A DNA stretch of 64,000 bases from Xenorhabdus budapestensis (GTDB lineage Bacteria; Pseudomonadota; Gammaproteobacteria; Enterobacterales; Enterobacteriaceae), in contig NZ_NIBS01000014.1 in the NCBI RefSeq assembly GCF_002632465.1, positions 46,483 to 110,482 of the forward strand, read 5' to 3'. This document shows positions 52,610-62,780 of this stretch, piece after piece (the first letter of the stretch is position 1; the number at the start of each line of letters is the position of its first letter). The position numbers were made by a program, and so were the translations under genes. The notes under the pieces are model-generated. The model worked only from the letters and a program-made list of their open reading frames with translations. It searched no databases and was not told the DNA's origin.

Positions 52610-53699
52610 TGCACTGGTCAATCTGATGAAAACCCAATTCCGGCAATATCTCCGTGAACCGGAAATACTGTTCTGGTCATTTGGTTTTCCGCTGTTGCTG
52701 GTTTGGTTATTAGGCGTTTCATTCTCATCTCAGGATATCCCGGAAAGGGATATCGGTATCGTCCTGCCTACAGAAATTGGGGAACAGCATAAGATCAAAC
52801 AATGGGGAGAGCAGCTTGCAGCACATGAGCACATTATCTCCGGCATTATCAATCAGGATGAAATCAAACGTGATAAATTGGTGAAGGTGAAATATCGCAT
52901 TAAATATTATTCTGATCACGATGCTGTAGTTCTGGGGTTGAAACGTGGTGATATCCAGATGTTTATTGAACAGAATGCAGAAGGCAAGCGGGTTCACTAC
53001 CTTGATCCGCAGGACAGTAATGCACTGTTGACTTACTACCTGCTCAATCAACAGGAGGGAAAACAGGCAGACGAAAACCTCTTCATACTGGAAACACCGG
53101 GGTTACGTTATCTGGATTTCCTGGTGCCGGGATTGTTGGCGATGGCAATTATGGAAACCTGTCTGATCGCGGTCGGTTGGGCACTGGCAGAGAAACGCAT
53201 TGCACGGGTAACACGTCAGATGTGCATCACACCGATGCGTAAATCCACATTTCTGATGGCACACATTCTGGCCTGTCTGATCATTAACTTCGCTGAAATA
53301 TTGATGATTTACCTGTTTGCCGAAATTTACTTCGACATAGAAATACAGGGATCGTTTTACGCCTTTTTGCTTTTACTGTTCACGGGAAACATCTGTTTCT
53401 CCGGTGTAGCGGTTTTGGTAGCATCCCGCGCGCGCAAAGCCCAGACGGCGAATGGATTGCTGGAAGTTTCGATTCTGGTACAGGTTTTGGTATCAGGGAT
53501 CTTTTTCAGTTACAAACACTTTCCACAATGGATGGTGAGTATCGTTGAATACCTGCCGTTAACTATTCTGGCAGATAATATGCGCAAGGTATTTATTGAA
53601 GGTGGGGATCTATTACAAGTTGTGCCCGCTTCAATTGCGTTAATTGTGATTGGGATTATCGCCTTTATATTAGGAATGCGAATTTTTCGCTGGTATTAA
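52602..53699 (+). CDS. fclN: ABC-2 type transporter permease
   Basis: A 365-residue inner-membrane permease. It has one N-terminal membrane helix (about 22-42), a large periplasmic region (about 45-175), then about five more helices (175-200, 222-245, 255-278, 283-306, 335-360), the usual plan of ABC-2 drug-export permeases. It is the partner of FclM and the last gene of the cluster. A strong terminator follows 31 bases after the stop. Confidence 0.92.
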   Translation: MNSALVNLMKTQFRQYLREPEILFWSFGFPLLLVWLLGVSFSSQDIPERDIGIVLPTEIGEQHKIKQWGEQLAAHEHIISGIINQDEIKRDKLVKVKYRIKYYSDHDAVVLGLKRGDIQMFIEQNAEGKRVHYLDPQDSNALLTYYLLNQQEGKQADENLFILETPGLRYLDFLVPGLLAMAIMETCLIAVGWALAEKRIARVTRQMCITPMRKSTFLMAHILACLIINFAEILMIYLFAEIYFDIEIQGSFYAFLLLLFTGNICFSGVAVLVASRARKAQTANGLLEVSILVQVLVSGIFFSYKHFPQWMVSIVEYLPLTILADNMRKVFIEGGDLLQVVPASIALIVIGIIAFILGMRIFRWY

Positions 53700-53730
53700 T
53701 TGGATGGTATCAGGTTTGTAGGTATTACTT

Positions 53731-53767
53731 AAAAATAAGTGGCTGCTTTGGCGGCCGCTTATTTTTT
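53731..53767 (+). terminator. Rho-independent terminator of the fcl cluster
   Basis: A stem of about 16 pairs (AAAAATAAGTGGCTGC with GCGGCCGCTTATTTTT, using G-U pairs) with a TTTG loop is followed by a T6 run. The A-rich left side would also allow it to act on transcripts from the minus strand. Confidence 0.9.
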
Positions 53768-53940
53768 AAATTCAGATAATCCATTGCTGTTATTCAGATT
53801 AGTCTTTATCCATCTATAAATCTATGGTCACTATAGGCAAGGATGCCCGCGCCTTGATGAGTTTCGCGCCTGATGAACCTTAAAAAGTGTTCGGCTTCAA
53901 AGAGCCATTTTTTATGTTAGGTTTCTCATCAGGCCAATAG

Positions 53941-54051
53941 GCCATCCATGTCATCAGTTATCAGTTTTTGCAAAATCCAGAAGTGAAGCAGGCTTATGAT
54001 GAATTGGAGGATGAGTTTGAAATGATCAACATTGGGCAACTGGTCAATTAG
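53941..54051 (+). pseudogene. Remnant resembling the N-terminus of an XRE-type antitoxin
   Basis: The frame from 53941 reads FLQNPEVKQAYDELEDEFEM, then stops at TAG 54049-54051. This is like the N-terminal segment of HigA/XRE-family antitoxins that comes before the helix-turn-helix. There is no start codon, and the helix-turn-helix part is missing, so it is a fragment. The family call is from memory of the motif. Confidence 0.4.
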
Positions 54052-54064
54052 ATCGACCAGTTGC
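54036..54064. repeat. 10-bp perfect inverted repeat
   Basis: GCAACTGGTC (54036-54045) and GACCAGTTGC (54055-54064) enclose nine bases. It lies about 100 bases past the stop of the minus-strand toxin gene, but without a T tract. It could be a weak 3' hairpin for that transcript. Confidence 0.4.
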
Positions 54065-54170
54065 TTAACACTGCGCCCTGGAGCCTTTTTCACCAACTCC
54101 AGTTCTATCGCAACTGCGGTAGAGCGCTACACCGGGGTATAAGTACTGAATGCGCCGGAATAGATGAAAA

Positions 54171-57100
54171 CTACTCTGGCTTCTCTATACGCTCAGCTGG
54201 TTTTATCCTGAGTTTACCTTCCTCTGATACCAGCTCGAAACGGCTGACATCGGGGTTTAATTTCGTCAGTTCGGCCATTCTTCCCAGTAAGTCAATTATC
54301 TTCGTCCTCTTCAGCGTCAGAGTTCCGGTGCTTTCAAGCTTCATATCGCGTTTAGCCGCCTGTTCAATATTGACAATGTATATATTGGTGTCTTCTGATG
54401 CCTGATGAAGCAGCACTAGATTTTGGTCACTGCGCCAGAGTGACAGGTTGGCTATGCAGGTATCAGAAAACCGGATGACTGAACCCTGACCCCGGTCATC
54501 TATCGTGATATGCCGATAGTGAGTCAGCGCCTCGGAGGGGGAAAGCCAGTAATACGATTCTTTTGAATGTCCGGTGATGACCAGTCGATCGATGCCTGCC
54601 AGTTGCGGCAGACGGATTTTTTCATCCAAAGGAACCTGACCCACCTGTAACACCAGACTCTCCGGTGTTCGGTTAACAAAACGGTAATTCCCCACTGGGG
54701 CGGACTTTCCTTCGCTGACTTGCCACAATTCTCCGGTAGTCTGGTCATGGATATAACTGGCCTCCTGCCCGGCAACCTGACCCAAGTAATGCAGAACATG
54801 ATCCGAGTTAAGTATGCTGGAACAAAGTGTTTTACCTTCCTTCGGCAGATACCAAGCAGGATAACCACGCTCAGAAAACAGTCTAACGGCTTGCGGTAAT
54901 TCAACTTCATTCCTGAGCGCCACAATGGCTGAGGCAATTTGACTGTCCGGGCGACCCTGAATATGCCAGGCAATCAGCACCGGGCGGTCTGTCATCTTGG
55001 CATCAGCTGACAGCAGTAAGACCGCGCCGTCCGGGGTTTCCAGCCGGAGTGCATTGCCCTGACGAACTGCACTACGGTATTGATGGCTGGGGAGCCAGAG
55101 TTCCGCTGCGGCAGGTTCCTCAGAGAGCACCCGCTTTTCACTCAACTTAAGGTCAGACTCCGCCGACAGTGGCTGACGATATAACTGATGGTTATCGGTG
55201 TCAAAAATCCATGCCTGACTGCCATCCTCCGCTAAACCCAGATAGGTCAGAGTGTGTTCTGTAATGAGACCAACTCCGCCCTGCACCACCCGACCTGCCG
55301 TACTGTCATACCAGGCACTGATTGGTTTTCCATTGCTATCCTGCAACCCTAGCAGCAGCAGGGTGCTGAACCGATCTGGATTATCCTGCGCCAGCTGACT
55401 CAGTTTGGCTGTCAGTGCGGTTGTCTTATCCTTCTGGTCAAATTGCTGAAACCAGTCTGCCGTCACCCCGATCAGACGGATACTGCCCTGATCATCTGCC
55501 AGCCACAACAGGCCACTACTGGAAAGTGCAACCAACTGCTTGTTCGCTATGGATACGGATCTGATATCATCAACAGCTACCTTGCTGGCCGGAGTGCCGG
55601 ACAGGCCATTATCCCGCTGAAAATAAAGACGATGTCTCTGATGGCTGTAAAAATAATAACCCGGTTTATCACCGGTTGTGGTGAAAACAAGGGTGAAATC
55701 AGCCGTCAGGGCCAGCCGATCCGAATTTTTCTTTTTCAGCTCATCCAGGATGCCGGCATCCTCCTGATCCGGATTTATCCGGTTCATTTTGACCACATGC
55801 TGCAACTGCTTTCCATCAGTTTGTAACCAGTAATGTCTATCCACACCAGCTACTCGCCCAGAAAGGCTGATCACCTCCGACGGGCTGCCTTTAACCTGAC
55901 GTTCCGGCGCACAGAGATCGCCGGTGAACCACTGATTCTCCGCCAGTGGTGTCAGAAGGCCATTAAACTCACCGTCACTGGAATCGAGGGAGACGAAGTT
56001 TTTTTCACTGATTTTATTCAGGCCAGCCAGCATGGACGTATTCCCGTCAACTGCCACCAGTTTCAGTGCTTCCTCTGCCACCTGATAAGTATACGAGATA
56101 CGGCCTTCATCCAGCTGCTGTTCCACCACAAACCAGAGCTGGTCATTGCCCTGCATCACATGACTGCTGATTTTCTCCTGATCACTCCCCGGAAATTTTA
56201 TCGGCAGATACTGCCGCAGAACTTCGCCACTGACAATATCCACTTGCCAGAGCGTGGCATCCCGGTAAAACCATGCCTTATTATCCTCAACTTTCGCCAG
56301 CTCTGCATAGCTGAGAAAATCTGCTGCGTCAGGGACGTTGGTGTAAATCATACGATCACGACCGGTCTCATAGAATGCACGGCCGACAGGACGGCTTTGC
56401 GGTGAGTGCTGGTAGTGTTCCACCACTAAATATGGCCTGTTGTGATGTTCAGAATTGCTTAACTGCCTGAGATGATCATGCAACGCATGCAGGTTGTTAA
56501 ACTGGTCAGCATCCGTTGAGATCTCTGTTATCTGCCATGGATTCTCTTTGTTCTGCTCGACAGAAAATATCCCTGCATTACTCATGATGGAAATATTATC
56601 CGACTCTTCAGGCAGGATTATCTTTATACTGCCGATATGCAGTAGTTGTCTGTTATCTTTTTTGCTGAGACTGGGGTTAACATGAGAGCCGATATGACGG
56701 GCATCCAGTATCCAGTGGGTACTGATGTTTCCCTGCAAGGACAGAGAAACCCCCTCCTGCAAGCTGATACGGTATTTGCCCTTCCCGCCAGTCAGCTGAT
56801 AGGACAAGAACCCGTGAACATCTTCCGGCAACTGCGGAATGACAATATCCCGGTCTTCATCATCCAGAATGATGTCAATCGGCGTCGCAACAAATTCCGG
56901 CTTTATACGGCGTACCACGCGCTCTGAGGGAAAAGCATAAAAATCAAAGTCGAATCGTCCGTCTTCTTCCAGTCGTCGCAGAACATCAAATCCGCGGTCG
57001 TTGCGGGCAGTGACGAAGGGCAGGGTCATATATTCGTAATTAATGTAGGACTTCATGGTAACTGGCAGGATCAGTATATCGCTGCTTCTAGGACGGAAAT

Positions 57101-60100
57101 GGAAGTTGACCTGCGCCTGTTTGTGACCGATGCCTTCGCGGATATTAATTGCATGCTCTTTATCAGTATCAGCCGCTCTGCCGGACCACCAGAAAAAGTA
57201 ATTACTCCTACCCGAACCCCATGAGTAGGTCGGGTCGTTGCGATAGAGATACTGACTGTCAAAAGTCAGGTGACCGTGGCGTAAATCGAGCTGACGGATC
57301 ACGGCGCCGGGGATCGGCTCCATCACCGCATAACGGCTGCCATCTTTTGCCACTTTTTCCGTCTGCCGGTATCCACCCTGCCGATAAGCTGCGTCCAGAT
57401 CGGCAAAATAATTACCTACCGCCTCTGCATCACTGGCTACCTTGCCGAACGCCTCGGCCAGAGCCGTAAAACCAATACCCAAACCAGCCAGTGGTACTGC
57501 CAGCGAGGAGGCAAAGCCAGCAACAATCGGGGCACCGAAGATCCCGGCACCAATACCCACGCCAGTTGTAACCAGGCCAGCACTGTCAAACGCCAGCTGA
57601 GTACCATAAACCGCCTTCTGGGATTCATTCTGTGCATGCGCCAGTTCTATGCCGTCCAGTACCACACTGATGATATTTAAACCCGCTCCGACACCAATGC
57701 TGACATGAGACAGCGATGAAAACAGGCTGCTGGTCACTTCCCGGCCTTCATTGGTCACCGCCCTGTACAAATTGGCGAGTTTGGCGCTGTCTTCCAACAC
57801 ACCATGAGCCATCTGCGCCAGGTTAACATAAGTGTGCACCCGCAGTGCGGTCTCTAACGTAGAGGGCATTGTATTGGGCACCCCATCACTGGCTACGGTG
57901 GTGCGGTTTCTATCGGCAAACCAAGGGATCAGCGTCTTAATCATAAAGGCGGAATTCAGTCCGTGAACAGCATCTACTTCAGGGATACCTGTACGCAGGG
58001 TTAGTTTCCCTTTGGTATACTCGTGAGTTTTGCTGACAGTCTCGAGATCTTTATCATAAGAATGAATAAAATCAATAATACGTTGGTCATCCGTTGTGAA
58101 TGTCTGGGGAGAAAGCTCAGACCGTGCCGTATTAATAAACTGTAAAGAATAACTTCCCGGCTGGGACTCACTCTCCCTGAGGCTGCCCAGTACTGGCTGC
58201 CATTCTTCTGCGGACAGTGCGTTTTTGCTGTACAGCTGCTCCGTGGCCTGCTGAAAATCCTCTGCACGGTTAAGCATCTCCAGCAACCGGATGTCAACCT
58301 GCACATTGTCTGGAACCGGAGCCGTTTTGTTTCCCAGTGGCGGGTTAACCATATCCCCTGTAAGGACTGATTTACCTGGCGTTACTGTTTTCTCCCATAC
58401 ACTATTCTCCGGATTAAAAGCAAGCGTGACTTTATTACCGTTTTCCACGAATTGTTTCCGGCCTTCAGGGCTGACAGTAATTTGAGTGGTATAAGCCTTA
58501 ACAGAAAGTGGACGAATACGCTGGTCAAGCGACTGAGCAAACTTTAGCGCATAGCTTTCCTGCTGGTTCTCACCAGCCAGTGAACAGCTCACCATGCTGA
58601 TATGTTCAGGGGGCGTTTTAACGCCGGAGTCTGTACAGAACTGGCTGAGTTGTGACGCCAGATCTTCCGGAGTGCGTTTGGCCAGCGTCTGGTGATTAAT
58701 TTTATCCTCACCATTGCGGCTATGACCAACCAGTTGCCAGCGGATTTTTTCTTTATCCTTCAGGATAGTCAGGTCACCATGAACCATTTGGTATTGACCC
58801 CGGGCATCCAGCTGCACTAGCACCGAATCAGGGTGTTTTCCCGCCAATTTTGCTGCCGCTGCTCTTACTACAGGGTCGTTTTCAAGCTGAATAATCAGCT
58901 GACCATCAAAGCGGGACATTCCACCCTCATGGTGAACCTCAACTACCGGCTTTTCCCAGTTACTGACAGGTTTTTCATCGAACGGAGCAATGCTCTCTGA
59001 TTCATGATGGTAGCGACCTTTCTCCTGTTCCGGTAGCGCCGGCATTGGACCAGAGCGGGTAAAAAGCGGTGAATGGAACTTCTTAGCCTCTGGCAAGCCC
59101 TGATTGATGATCGGCAAGACTCGTTCCATCACTCCCTTATACAATTCACCCTGCAACGCTTTCTCTTTGCTTTCAGCGCGGTAGTTGTCGAACATCTGTA
59201 ACATGTCCTTGCCGATACTGTCCGCACTCTTCGGTTCGTAACGCGCAGCGACATAGAAGGTTTCAAAGAACGAGTGATAGCCGTTACGGATCATGAAGGC
59301 CGCATTGGCCATCTGGAACTGCCAGTACTCCTTAACGCTCAACGTGCGACCGAACAATTCCGGTAAGACATTGCTGACAGTCTGGGTGGTCCCTGAAATC
59401 CCGCCTACGAACGGGGTATCCAGGTCATTCATGTAGAGTGTAGCCTTATTATTGGGATCCGGCCGAAACTGGTTGTAGCTGCGGTACTTATCGTCCTTGA
59501 GCAGGTACGGACCATCGTGATACGCCAGCTCCTCAGGGCCGGTATTGAGGATCAGATATGGGTCTGGTTGATTCAGCCGGTTATTGATTATGACCTTGTT
59601 GTCACCTTTTTCCGACATCAACTCAGCATGGGGATTTACCGGGACTGCAAGCTTGGAAAAGCTATCGGCTACCGGACGCAGAACATGGAACAAGACCTGT
59701 TTGCGCAGGCTCCTGCCCTCATTACTCAACAGTGCCTCTCGCGCCTCTTCAACCGTCAGATACAGTTGTATATCATTGCTCTCAAGAACCTTGGGATCAG
59801 CCAACAACAGGGTGAGCAACTTGCTATCCAGCAAGCGCTCAACCGCAGCCTGATCGAAAACCTGTATTTTCGGGTTGCTTGGATGCTGTGCTATATTGGC
59901 GCTGGCGACCCGCTGGGTTTCCTCTTCGACAGCCTGAATACGCCACTGTTCGTACAGTGGTGCCAACAGCTTCTTGGCCTGGGCAATGTCACTTTGCACA
60001 TAGCCATTTTGCAGAACCTTGTCCATAGCCGGGTTCTCCACCAAGCTCGCCGCTAATCCGAACAACAGCGGGTCATTATTGACGTTCTGCCAGACCGAAG

Positions 60101-61763
60101 CGGCGAACGCCTGTTCCCACAGTGACTTGTTCAGGTTATTGCCCTTGATATCGCGCATTCTGTCAGAGGTGTACTCCGATTCCAACACCCCTGCGGGGGT
60201 GATATGGTTGCGTTCGAGCAAACGCACCAGTTGCTGCTCGAACGCTGTGCGTTCGCTGCTGCCTTCAAACAAACGACTGGCTTTCGCACCATCGTCTCGC
60301 AATTGATCCAGCTTCTCGAAAAATGCGGCGTTGTATTGATACAATTCGGCGGCCTGTGTCTTACTCAAGTGACTACTGCTGATCTTGTCGCCATCAACGC
60401 TCATCACCACAAAGGGCGTTGCGGACAAGTGAGTTTTGCTCGGGGTTTTGCCCGGTGGCATTTCCAGCAAATACTGGCGCCCGGCAAAACCAACCGAGCG
60501 TTCCAGCTCATGGATATTGACGAAAAGCCCGTCACGATCCGGGTGGTGACTGTTCTGGCGAAACCCCTCCAGGTCGATAGTCTGGAAGCTGGAGATATCA
60601 GCATTCTGGTTGATCAGATCACTCAAGGCTCTTGGCAATGGCACCTCACGGGTGATAGTGGTATTCAAAGCTTGACCAGACACCTGAATCCCAATCTGGT
60701 TCGGCACTTTGCGGTCAACGTTGGTCAGCAACATCTTGCGGCCATTATCCAGCAACTGCGCCTTGAAGCCTTCGCGCAAGGTACTTTCCGAAACCAGATA
60801 GTTGGAGAAGTACTTCTCGACGAATGCAGTTTTGACCAGCACTGAACGAATTGGCGCATAAGTCGGCGAGCGAAATGATGGCGGCTCACTCTTGAGCCGG
60901 TATTGTTGTTGCCAGGCCAGGGAGCGGGCTGCGGTACCGAAGGAGAAGTTGAGTACCCCATTCGTCGGCACGACCAACCTACCGTTCTCCAGAAAGAAGT
61001 CCTTGAAGCGTCCATCGGTGCTGGCATTGACCAGAGCGACGTTCATGCGGATGTAGCCAGGACGTTCTTCCATCATCAGTAGTGAAATATTTACCGGCAG
61101 ATCATCGGAGGCTTGGGGCACCTTGGTCAGCGCGTCGAGAGCCGCAGCCTCTTTCGTAGGGGATGCCTTGAGTAAGTCGTTGTAGCGGGCATTGACGTCC
61201 CTGTAAGCTTGCAGCTCGGAAAACAGCACCACGTATTCTGGGGTAAACGTGGAGTCGGCCACCTGTGTGGCTAGTCGCTGTTCCAGGAGCTGGATCTTGG
61301 CATTCAGTTTGGCCTGTTTGTCCGCCTTGCCCTCACTCAGGTTTTTGGCATCCTGGGGCTTGCCGGAACTGAGCATAGTCAACGCTTTGTTCCAGGTGCT
61401 TTCAAAATGCGTCATGGACGTCTGTTGGCGGCTGTATAACCGGATATCGCGCTCTAGTTGCTGCTTGTAGGCCTTGATCGCCGGCGTGTCAGGTTTACTG
61501 TTCATCTGCTGCCGTCTTTGCTGTAGCGTCTGCAACTGGTCGTCGATAGAAACAGGGTTGTCCTGCATCTGAAAATGCTGGGCTGCCAATACACTCAGGG
61601 TACTTTGCTGCATTTCTTGCAGCCGTTCGTTTACCTGTCTGATATAGTCGGCACGCTCGTCGGCATCCATGTTGAACCATTCGGTCTGACGACCCGTCGC
61701 TTTGATCTGTCGATCGATCAGAGTATTGAGCAATTTTTTGAAGTCTTTGGACATATAAACCAT
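54171..61763 (-). CDS. Large clostridial toxin-like protein with C80 autoprotease and pore region
   Basis: A 2530-residue protein. Residues about 1-940 have a coiled-coil-like start (60-165) and no domain I recognise; I see no glycosyltransferase motif. Residues about 945-1125 match the C80 cysteine protease of TcdA/TcdB and MARTX: His1014 (VGHSRNGEDK), Cys1060 (MVSCSLAG) and the later VSPEGRKQF resembling TcdB. In relatives, inositol hexakisphosphate triggers self-cleavage and frees the N-terminal cargo. Residues about 1350-1445 are Gly/Ala-rich and hydrophobic, like the TcdA/TcdB pore-forming region. Residues about 1600-2530 are beta-rich and repetitive, resembling DUF3491/LifA-type toxins. 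There is no signal peptide. AAGGAT precedes the ATG. The gene faces the fcl cluster and is probably insecticidal. Confidence 0.8.
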   Translation of the reverse strand: MVYMSKDFKKLLNTLIDRQIKATGRQTEWFNMDADERADYIRQVNERLQEMQQSTLSVLAAQHFQMQDNPVSIDDQLQTLQQRRQQMNSKPDTPAIKAYKQQLERDIRLYSRQQTSMTHFESTWNKALTMLSSGKPQDAKNLSEGKADKQAKLNAKIQLLEQRLATQVADSTFTPEYVVLFSELQAYRDVNARYNDLLKASPTKEAAALDALTKVPQASDDLPVNISLLMMEERPGYIRMNVALVNASTDGRFKDFFLENGRLVVPTNGVLNFSFGTAARSLAWQQQYRLKSEPPSFRSPTYAPIRSVLVKTAFVEKYFSNYLVSESTLREGFKAQLLDNGRKMLLTNVDRKVPNQIGIQVSGQALNTTITREVPLPRALSDLINQNADISSFQTIDLEGFRQNSHHPDRDGLFVNIHELERSVGFAGRQYLLEMPPGKTPSKTHLSATPFVVMSVDGDKISSSHLSKTQAAELYQYNAAFFEKLDQLRDDGAKASRLFEGSSERTAFEQQLVRLLERNHITPAGVLESEYTSDRMRDIKGNNLNKSLWEQAFAASVWQNVNNDPLLFGLAASLVENPAMDKVLQNGYVQSDIAQAKKLLAPLYEQWRIQAVEEETQRVASANIAQHPSNPKIQVFDQAAVERLLDSKLLTLLLADPKVLESNDIQLYLTVEEAREALLSNEGRSLRKQVLFHVLRPVADSFSKLAVPVNPHAELMSEKGDNKVIINNRLNQPDPYLILNTGPEELAYHDGPYLLKDDKYRSYNQFRPDPNNKATLYMNDLDTPFVGGISGTTQTVSNVLPELFGRTLSVKEYWQFQMANAAFMIRNGYHSFFETFYVAARYEPKSADSIGKDMLQMFDNYRAESKEKALQGELYKGVMERVLPIINQGLPEAKKFHSPLFTRSGPMPALPEQEKGRYHHESESIAPFDEKPVSNWEKPVVEVHHEGGMSRFDGQLIIQLENDPVVRAAAAKLAGKHPDSVLVQLDARGQYQMVHGDLTILKDKEKIRWQLVGHSRNGEDKINHQTLAKRTPEDLASQLSQFCTDSGVKTPPEHISMVSCSLAGENQQESYALKFAQSLDQRIRPLSVKAYTTQITVSPEGRKQFVENGNKVTLAFNPENSVWEKTVTPGKSVLTGDMVNPPLGNKTAPVPDNVQVDIRLLEMLNRAEDFQQATEQLYSKNALSAEEWQPVLGSLRESESQPGSYSLQFINTARSELSPQTFTTDDQRIIDFIHSYDKDLETVSKTHEYTKGKLTLRTGIPEVDAVHGLNSAFMIKTLIPWFADRNRTTVASDGVPNTMPSTLETALRVHTYVNLAQMAHGVLEDSAKLANLYRAVTNEGREVTSSLFSSLSHVSIGVGAGLNIISVVLDGIELAHAQNESQKAVYGTQLAFDSAGLVTTGVGIGAGIFGAPIVAGFASSLAVPLAGLGIGFTALAEAFGKVASDAEAVGNYFADLDAAYRQGGYRQTEKVAKDGSRYAVMEPIPGAVIRQLDLRHGHLTFDSQYLYRNDPTYSWGSGRSNYFFWWSGRAADTDKEHAINIREGIGHKQAQVNFHFRPRSSDILILPVTMKSYINYEYMTLPFVTARNDRGFDVLRRLEEDGRFDFDFYAFPSERVVRRIKPEFVATPIDIILDDEDRDIVIPQLPEDVHGFLSYQLTGGKGKYRISLQEGVSLSLQGNISTHWILDARHIGSHVNPSLSKKDNRQLLHIGSIKIILPEESDNISIMSNAGIFSVEQNKENPWQITEISTDADQFNNLHALHDHLRQLSNSEHHNRPYLVVEHYQHSPQSRPVGRAFYETGRDRMIYTNVPDAADFLSYAELAKVEDNKAWFYRDATLWQVDIVSGEVLRQYLPIKFPGSDQEKISSHVMQGNDQLWFVVEQQLDEGRISYTYQVAEEALKLVAVDGNTSMLAGLNKISEKNFVSLDSSDGEFNGLLTPLAENQWFTGDLCAPERQVKGSPSEVISLSGRVAGVDRHYWLQTDGKQLQHVVKMNRINPDQEDAGILDELKKKNSDRLALTADFTLVFTTTGDKPGYYFYSHQRHRLYFQRDNGLSGTPASKVAVDDIRSVSIANKQLVALSSSGLLWLADDQGSIRLIGVTADWFQQFDQKDKTTALTAKLSQLAQDNPDRFSTLLLLGLQDSNGKPISAWYDSTAGRVVQGGVGLITEHTLTYLGLAEDGSQAWIFDTDNHQLYRQPLSAESDLKLSEKRVLSEEPAAAELWLPSHQYRSAVRQGNALRLETPDGAVLLLSADAKMTDRPVLIAWHIQGRPDSQIASAIVALRNEVELPQAVRLFSERGYPAWYLPKEGKTLCSSILNSDHVLHYLGQVAGQEASYIHDQTTGELWQVSEGKSAPVGNYRFVNRTPESLVLQVGQVPLDEKIRLPQLAGIDRLVITGHSKESYYWLSPSEALTHYRHITIDDRGQGSVIRFSDTCIANLSLWRSDQNLVLLHQASEDTNIYIVNIEQAAKRDMKLESTGTLTLKRTKIIDLLGRMAELTKLNPDVSRFELVSEEGKLRIKPAERIEKPE

Positions 61764-61820
61764 TACAGTAATCCTTTGTCTGTTTTTGAGCGAAGCTTTT
61801 TGCGTCGCGGAAGTTAGTCA

Positions 61821-61840
61821 GAATATCTAAGGATATCTAA
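61821..61840 (-). promoter_or_regulatory. Two 10-bp direct repeats upstream of the toxin gene
   Basis: Read on the minus strand, TTAGATATCC and TTAGATATTC lie head to tail 57 bases before the start codon. The 10-bp spacing resembles the repeats before fclC. Regulatory function is inferred. Confidence 0.25.
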
Positions 61841-62740
61841 CTGTGTTGATAATTATTGTCAGTAATGATCACTATTAGCAATTGCGATTTAAGCAAATAA
61901 TTGCGTCTATAAATCAATTGGTGGATTTATAATGATGATGTTTGTTATCTAGTTATTTTCGTTTATTTTATTATCTGGATATGACGTCAAAGGCTTTATA
62001 ACGACCCTTGCCAGTTCCGATATGACGGTATGCTATTTGGAACATTTTGTATTTTCGTCATTTTCGAATAGCGGCATGAGAGCATAAGTTTTTCTCCAAA
62101 ATTAATTCTTTATTACCTCAAGAATAATAAACCTTCACTAAATATTCCCTTCTTTAAAATAGATATCTTAGTTATTCCTTAATTGAAAATTACACCATCC
62201 CTCAGTATTCACCTGCCTGTTATACCTTCTGAATAATAAATCAAATGTCAGTATGTAATTTATGAACTGTATAATTTGTTTTATTTCTCTCTCCGTAATA
62301 ATTAAAAAACACCCTATATTAAATAAAAAATAATGTGGACTTGAATCTAAATGACAATCAAAATTATACAGATAAATAACTGTGCTGATTTAATAGTGAG
62401 TAATAAATCATGGTTATAATTAAAATAAGAGATGAAGGGTATAAATAGTTATTCAGAGTAACTGAAATATAAAGTAACTCACATCAGTAATGGAGAGCGT
62501 TAACCATTAACACTGGTAAATATCAACTATTTTTGTATAAAGGAGAATGCTGAAAGATTGCGAGAATCTCTGTAGTGATGCAACGATAGATAATAACGAG
62601 ACTTACCAGATTAAATAATAATATAGGCCGGGATAGGTGAAAAAGCGTTAGGTTTCTAATAGTGGATTACATGAATACCAAAGCATGAATTGATTTAGGT
62701 TGGGTATAGAGCTGCAATCTACTCGTTTGTGTCATAGAGT

Positions 62741-62768
62741 GCAAGTGACTTGCGAACGGAATGCATTC
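62741..62768. promoter_or_regulatory. Two adjacent palindromes before the second NRPS gene
   Basis: GCAAGTGACTTGC (62741-62753) and GAATGCATTC (62759-62768) are perfect palindromes ending 12 bases before the ATG at 62781. They could be an operator, or a hairpin limiting translation. Confidence 0.3.
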
Positions 62769-62780
62769 GTATAATTTATT

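Larger units (their letters stand above)
53768..54170. other. Decayed intergenic stretch between fclN and the toxin gene
   Basis: This 403-base gap has no intact gene. It contains the antitoxin-like remnant and the inverted repeat listed separately, and a weak GGCT/AGCC hairpin followed by ATTTTTT at 53893-53913. Several short frames read like fragments of other proteins but none is long enough to name. Confidence 0.5.
61764..62780. other. AT-rich spacer between the toxin and the second NRPS gene
   Basis: About 1 kb with no supportable gene. One sampled line (62281-62340) has 14 G/C in 60 bases. It must carry the divergent promoters of the toxin (minus) and the NRPS (plus). Repeats at 61821-61840 and 62741-62768 are listed separately. 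Confidence 0.6.

Noticed and set aside
53893..53913. GGCT/AGCC hairpin followed by ATTTTTT
   Set aside because: Only four pairs; too weak to call a terminator, and a far stronger one lies at 53731-53767.
60204..60845. Long plus-strand frame opposite the toxin N-terminus
   Set aside because: It runs antisense to a well-supported coding frame and has no recognisable protein features or ribosome site.
54171..61763. Calling the large toxin Mcf or a Tc-complex component
   Set aside because: The C80 protease lies before the hydrophobic region as in large clostridial toxins, and I see no Mcf-specific or Tc-type features.
59500..61763. A composition break suggesting recent domain swapping in the toxin N-terminus
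   Set aside because: Sampled 60-base lines gave 47-57% G+C in this part and 45-55% further into the gene, which is not a clear difference.
62547..62618. A 23-codon frame after AAAGGAG in the spacer before the second NRPS
   Set aside because: The Shine-Dalgarno is only one base from the ATG, too close to initiate well, and the peptide has no recognisable feature.
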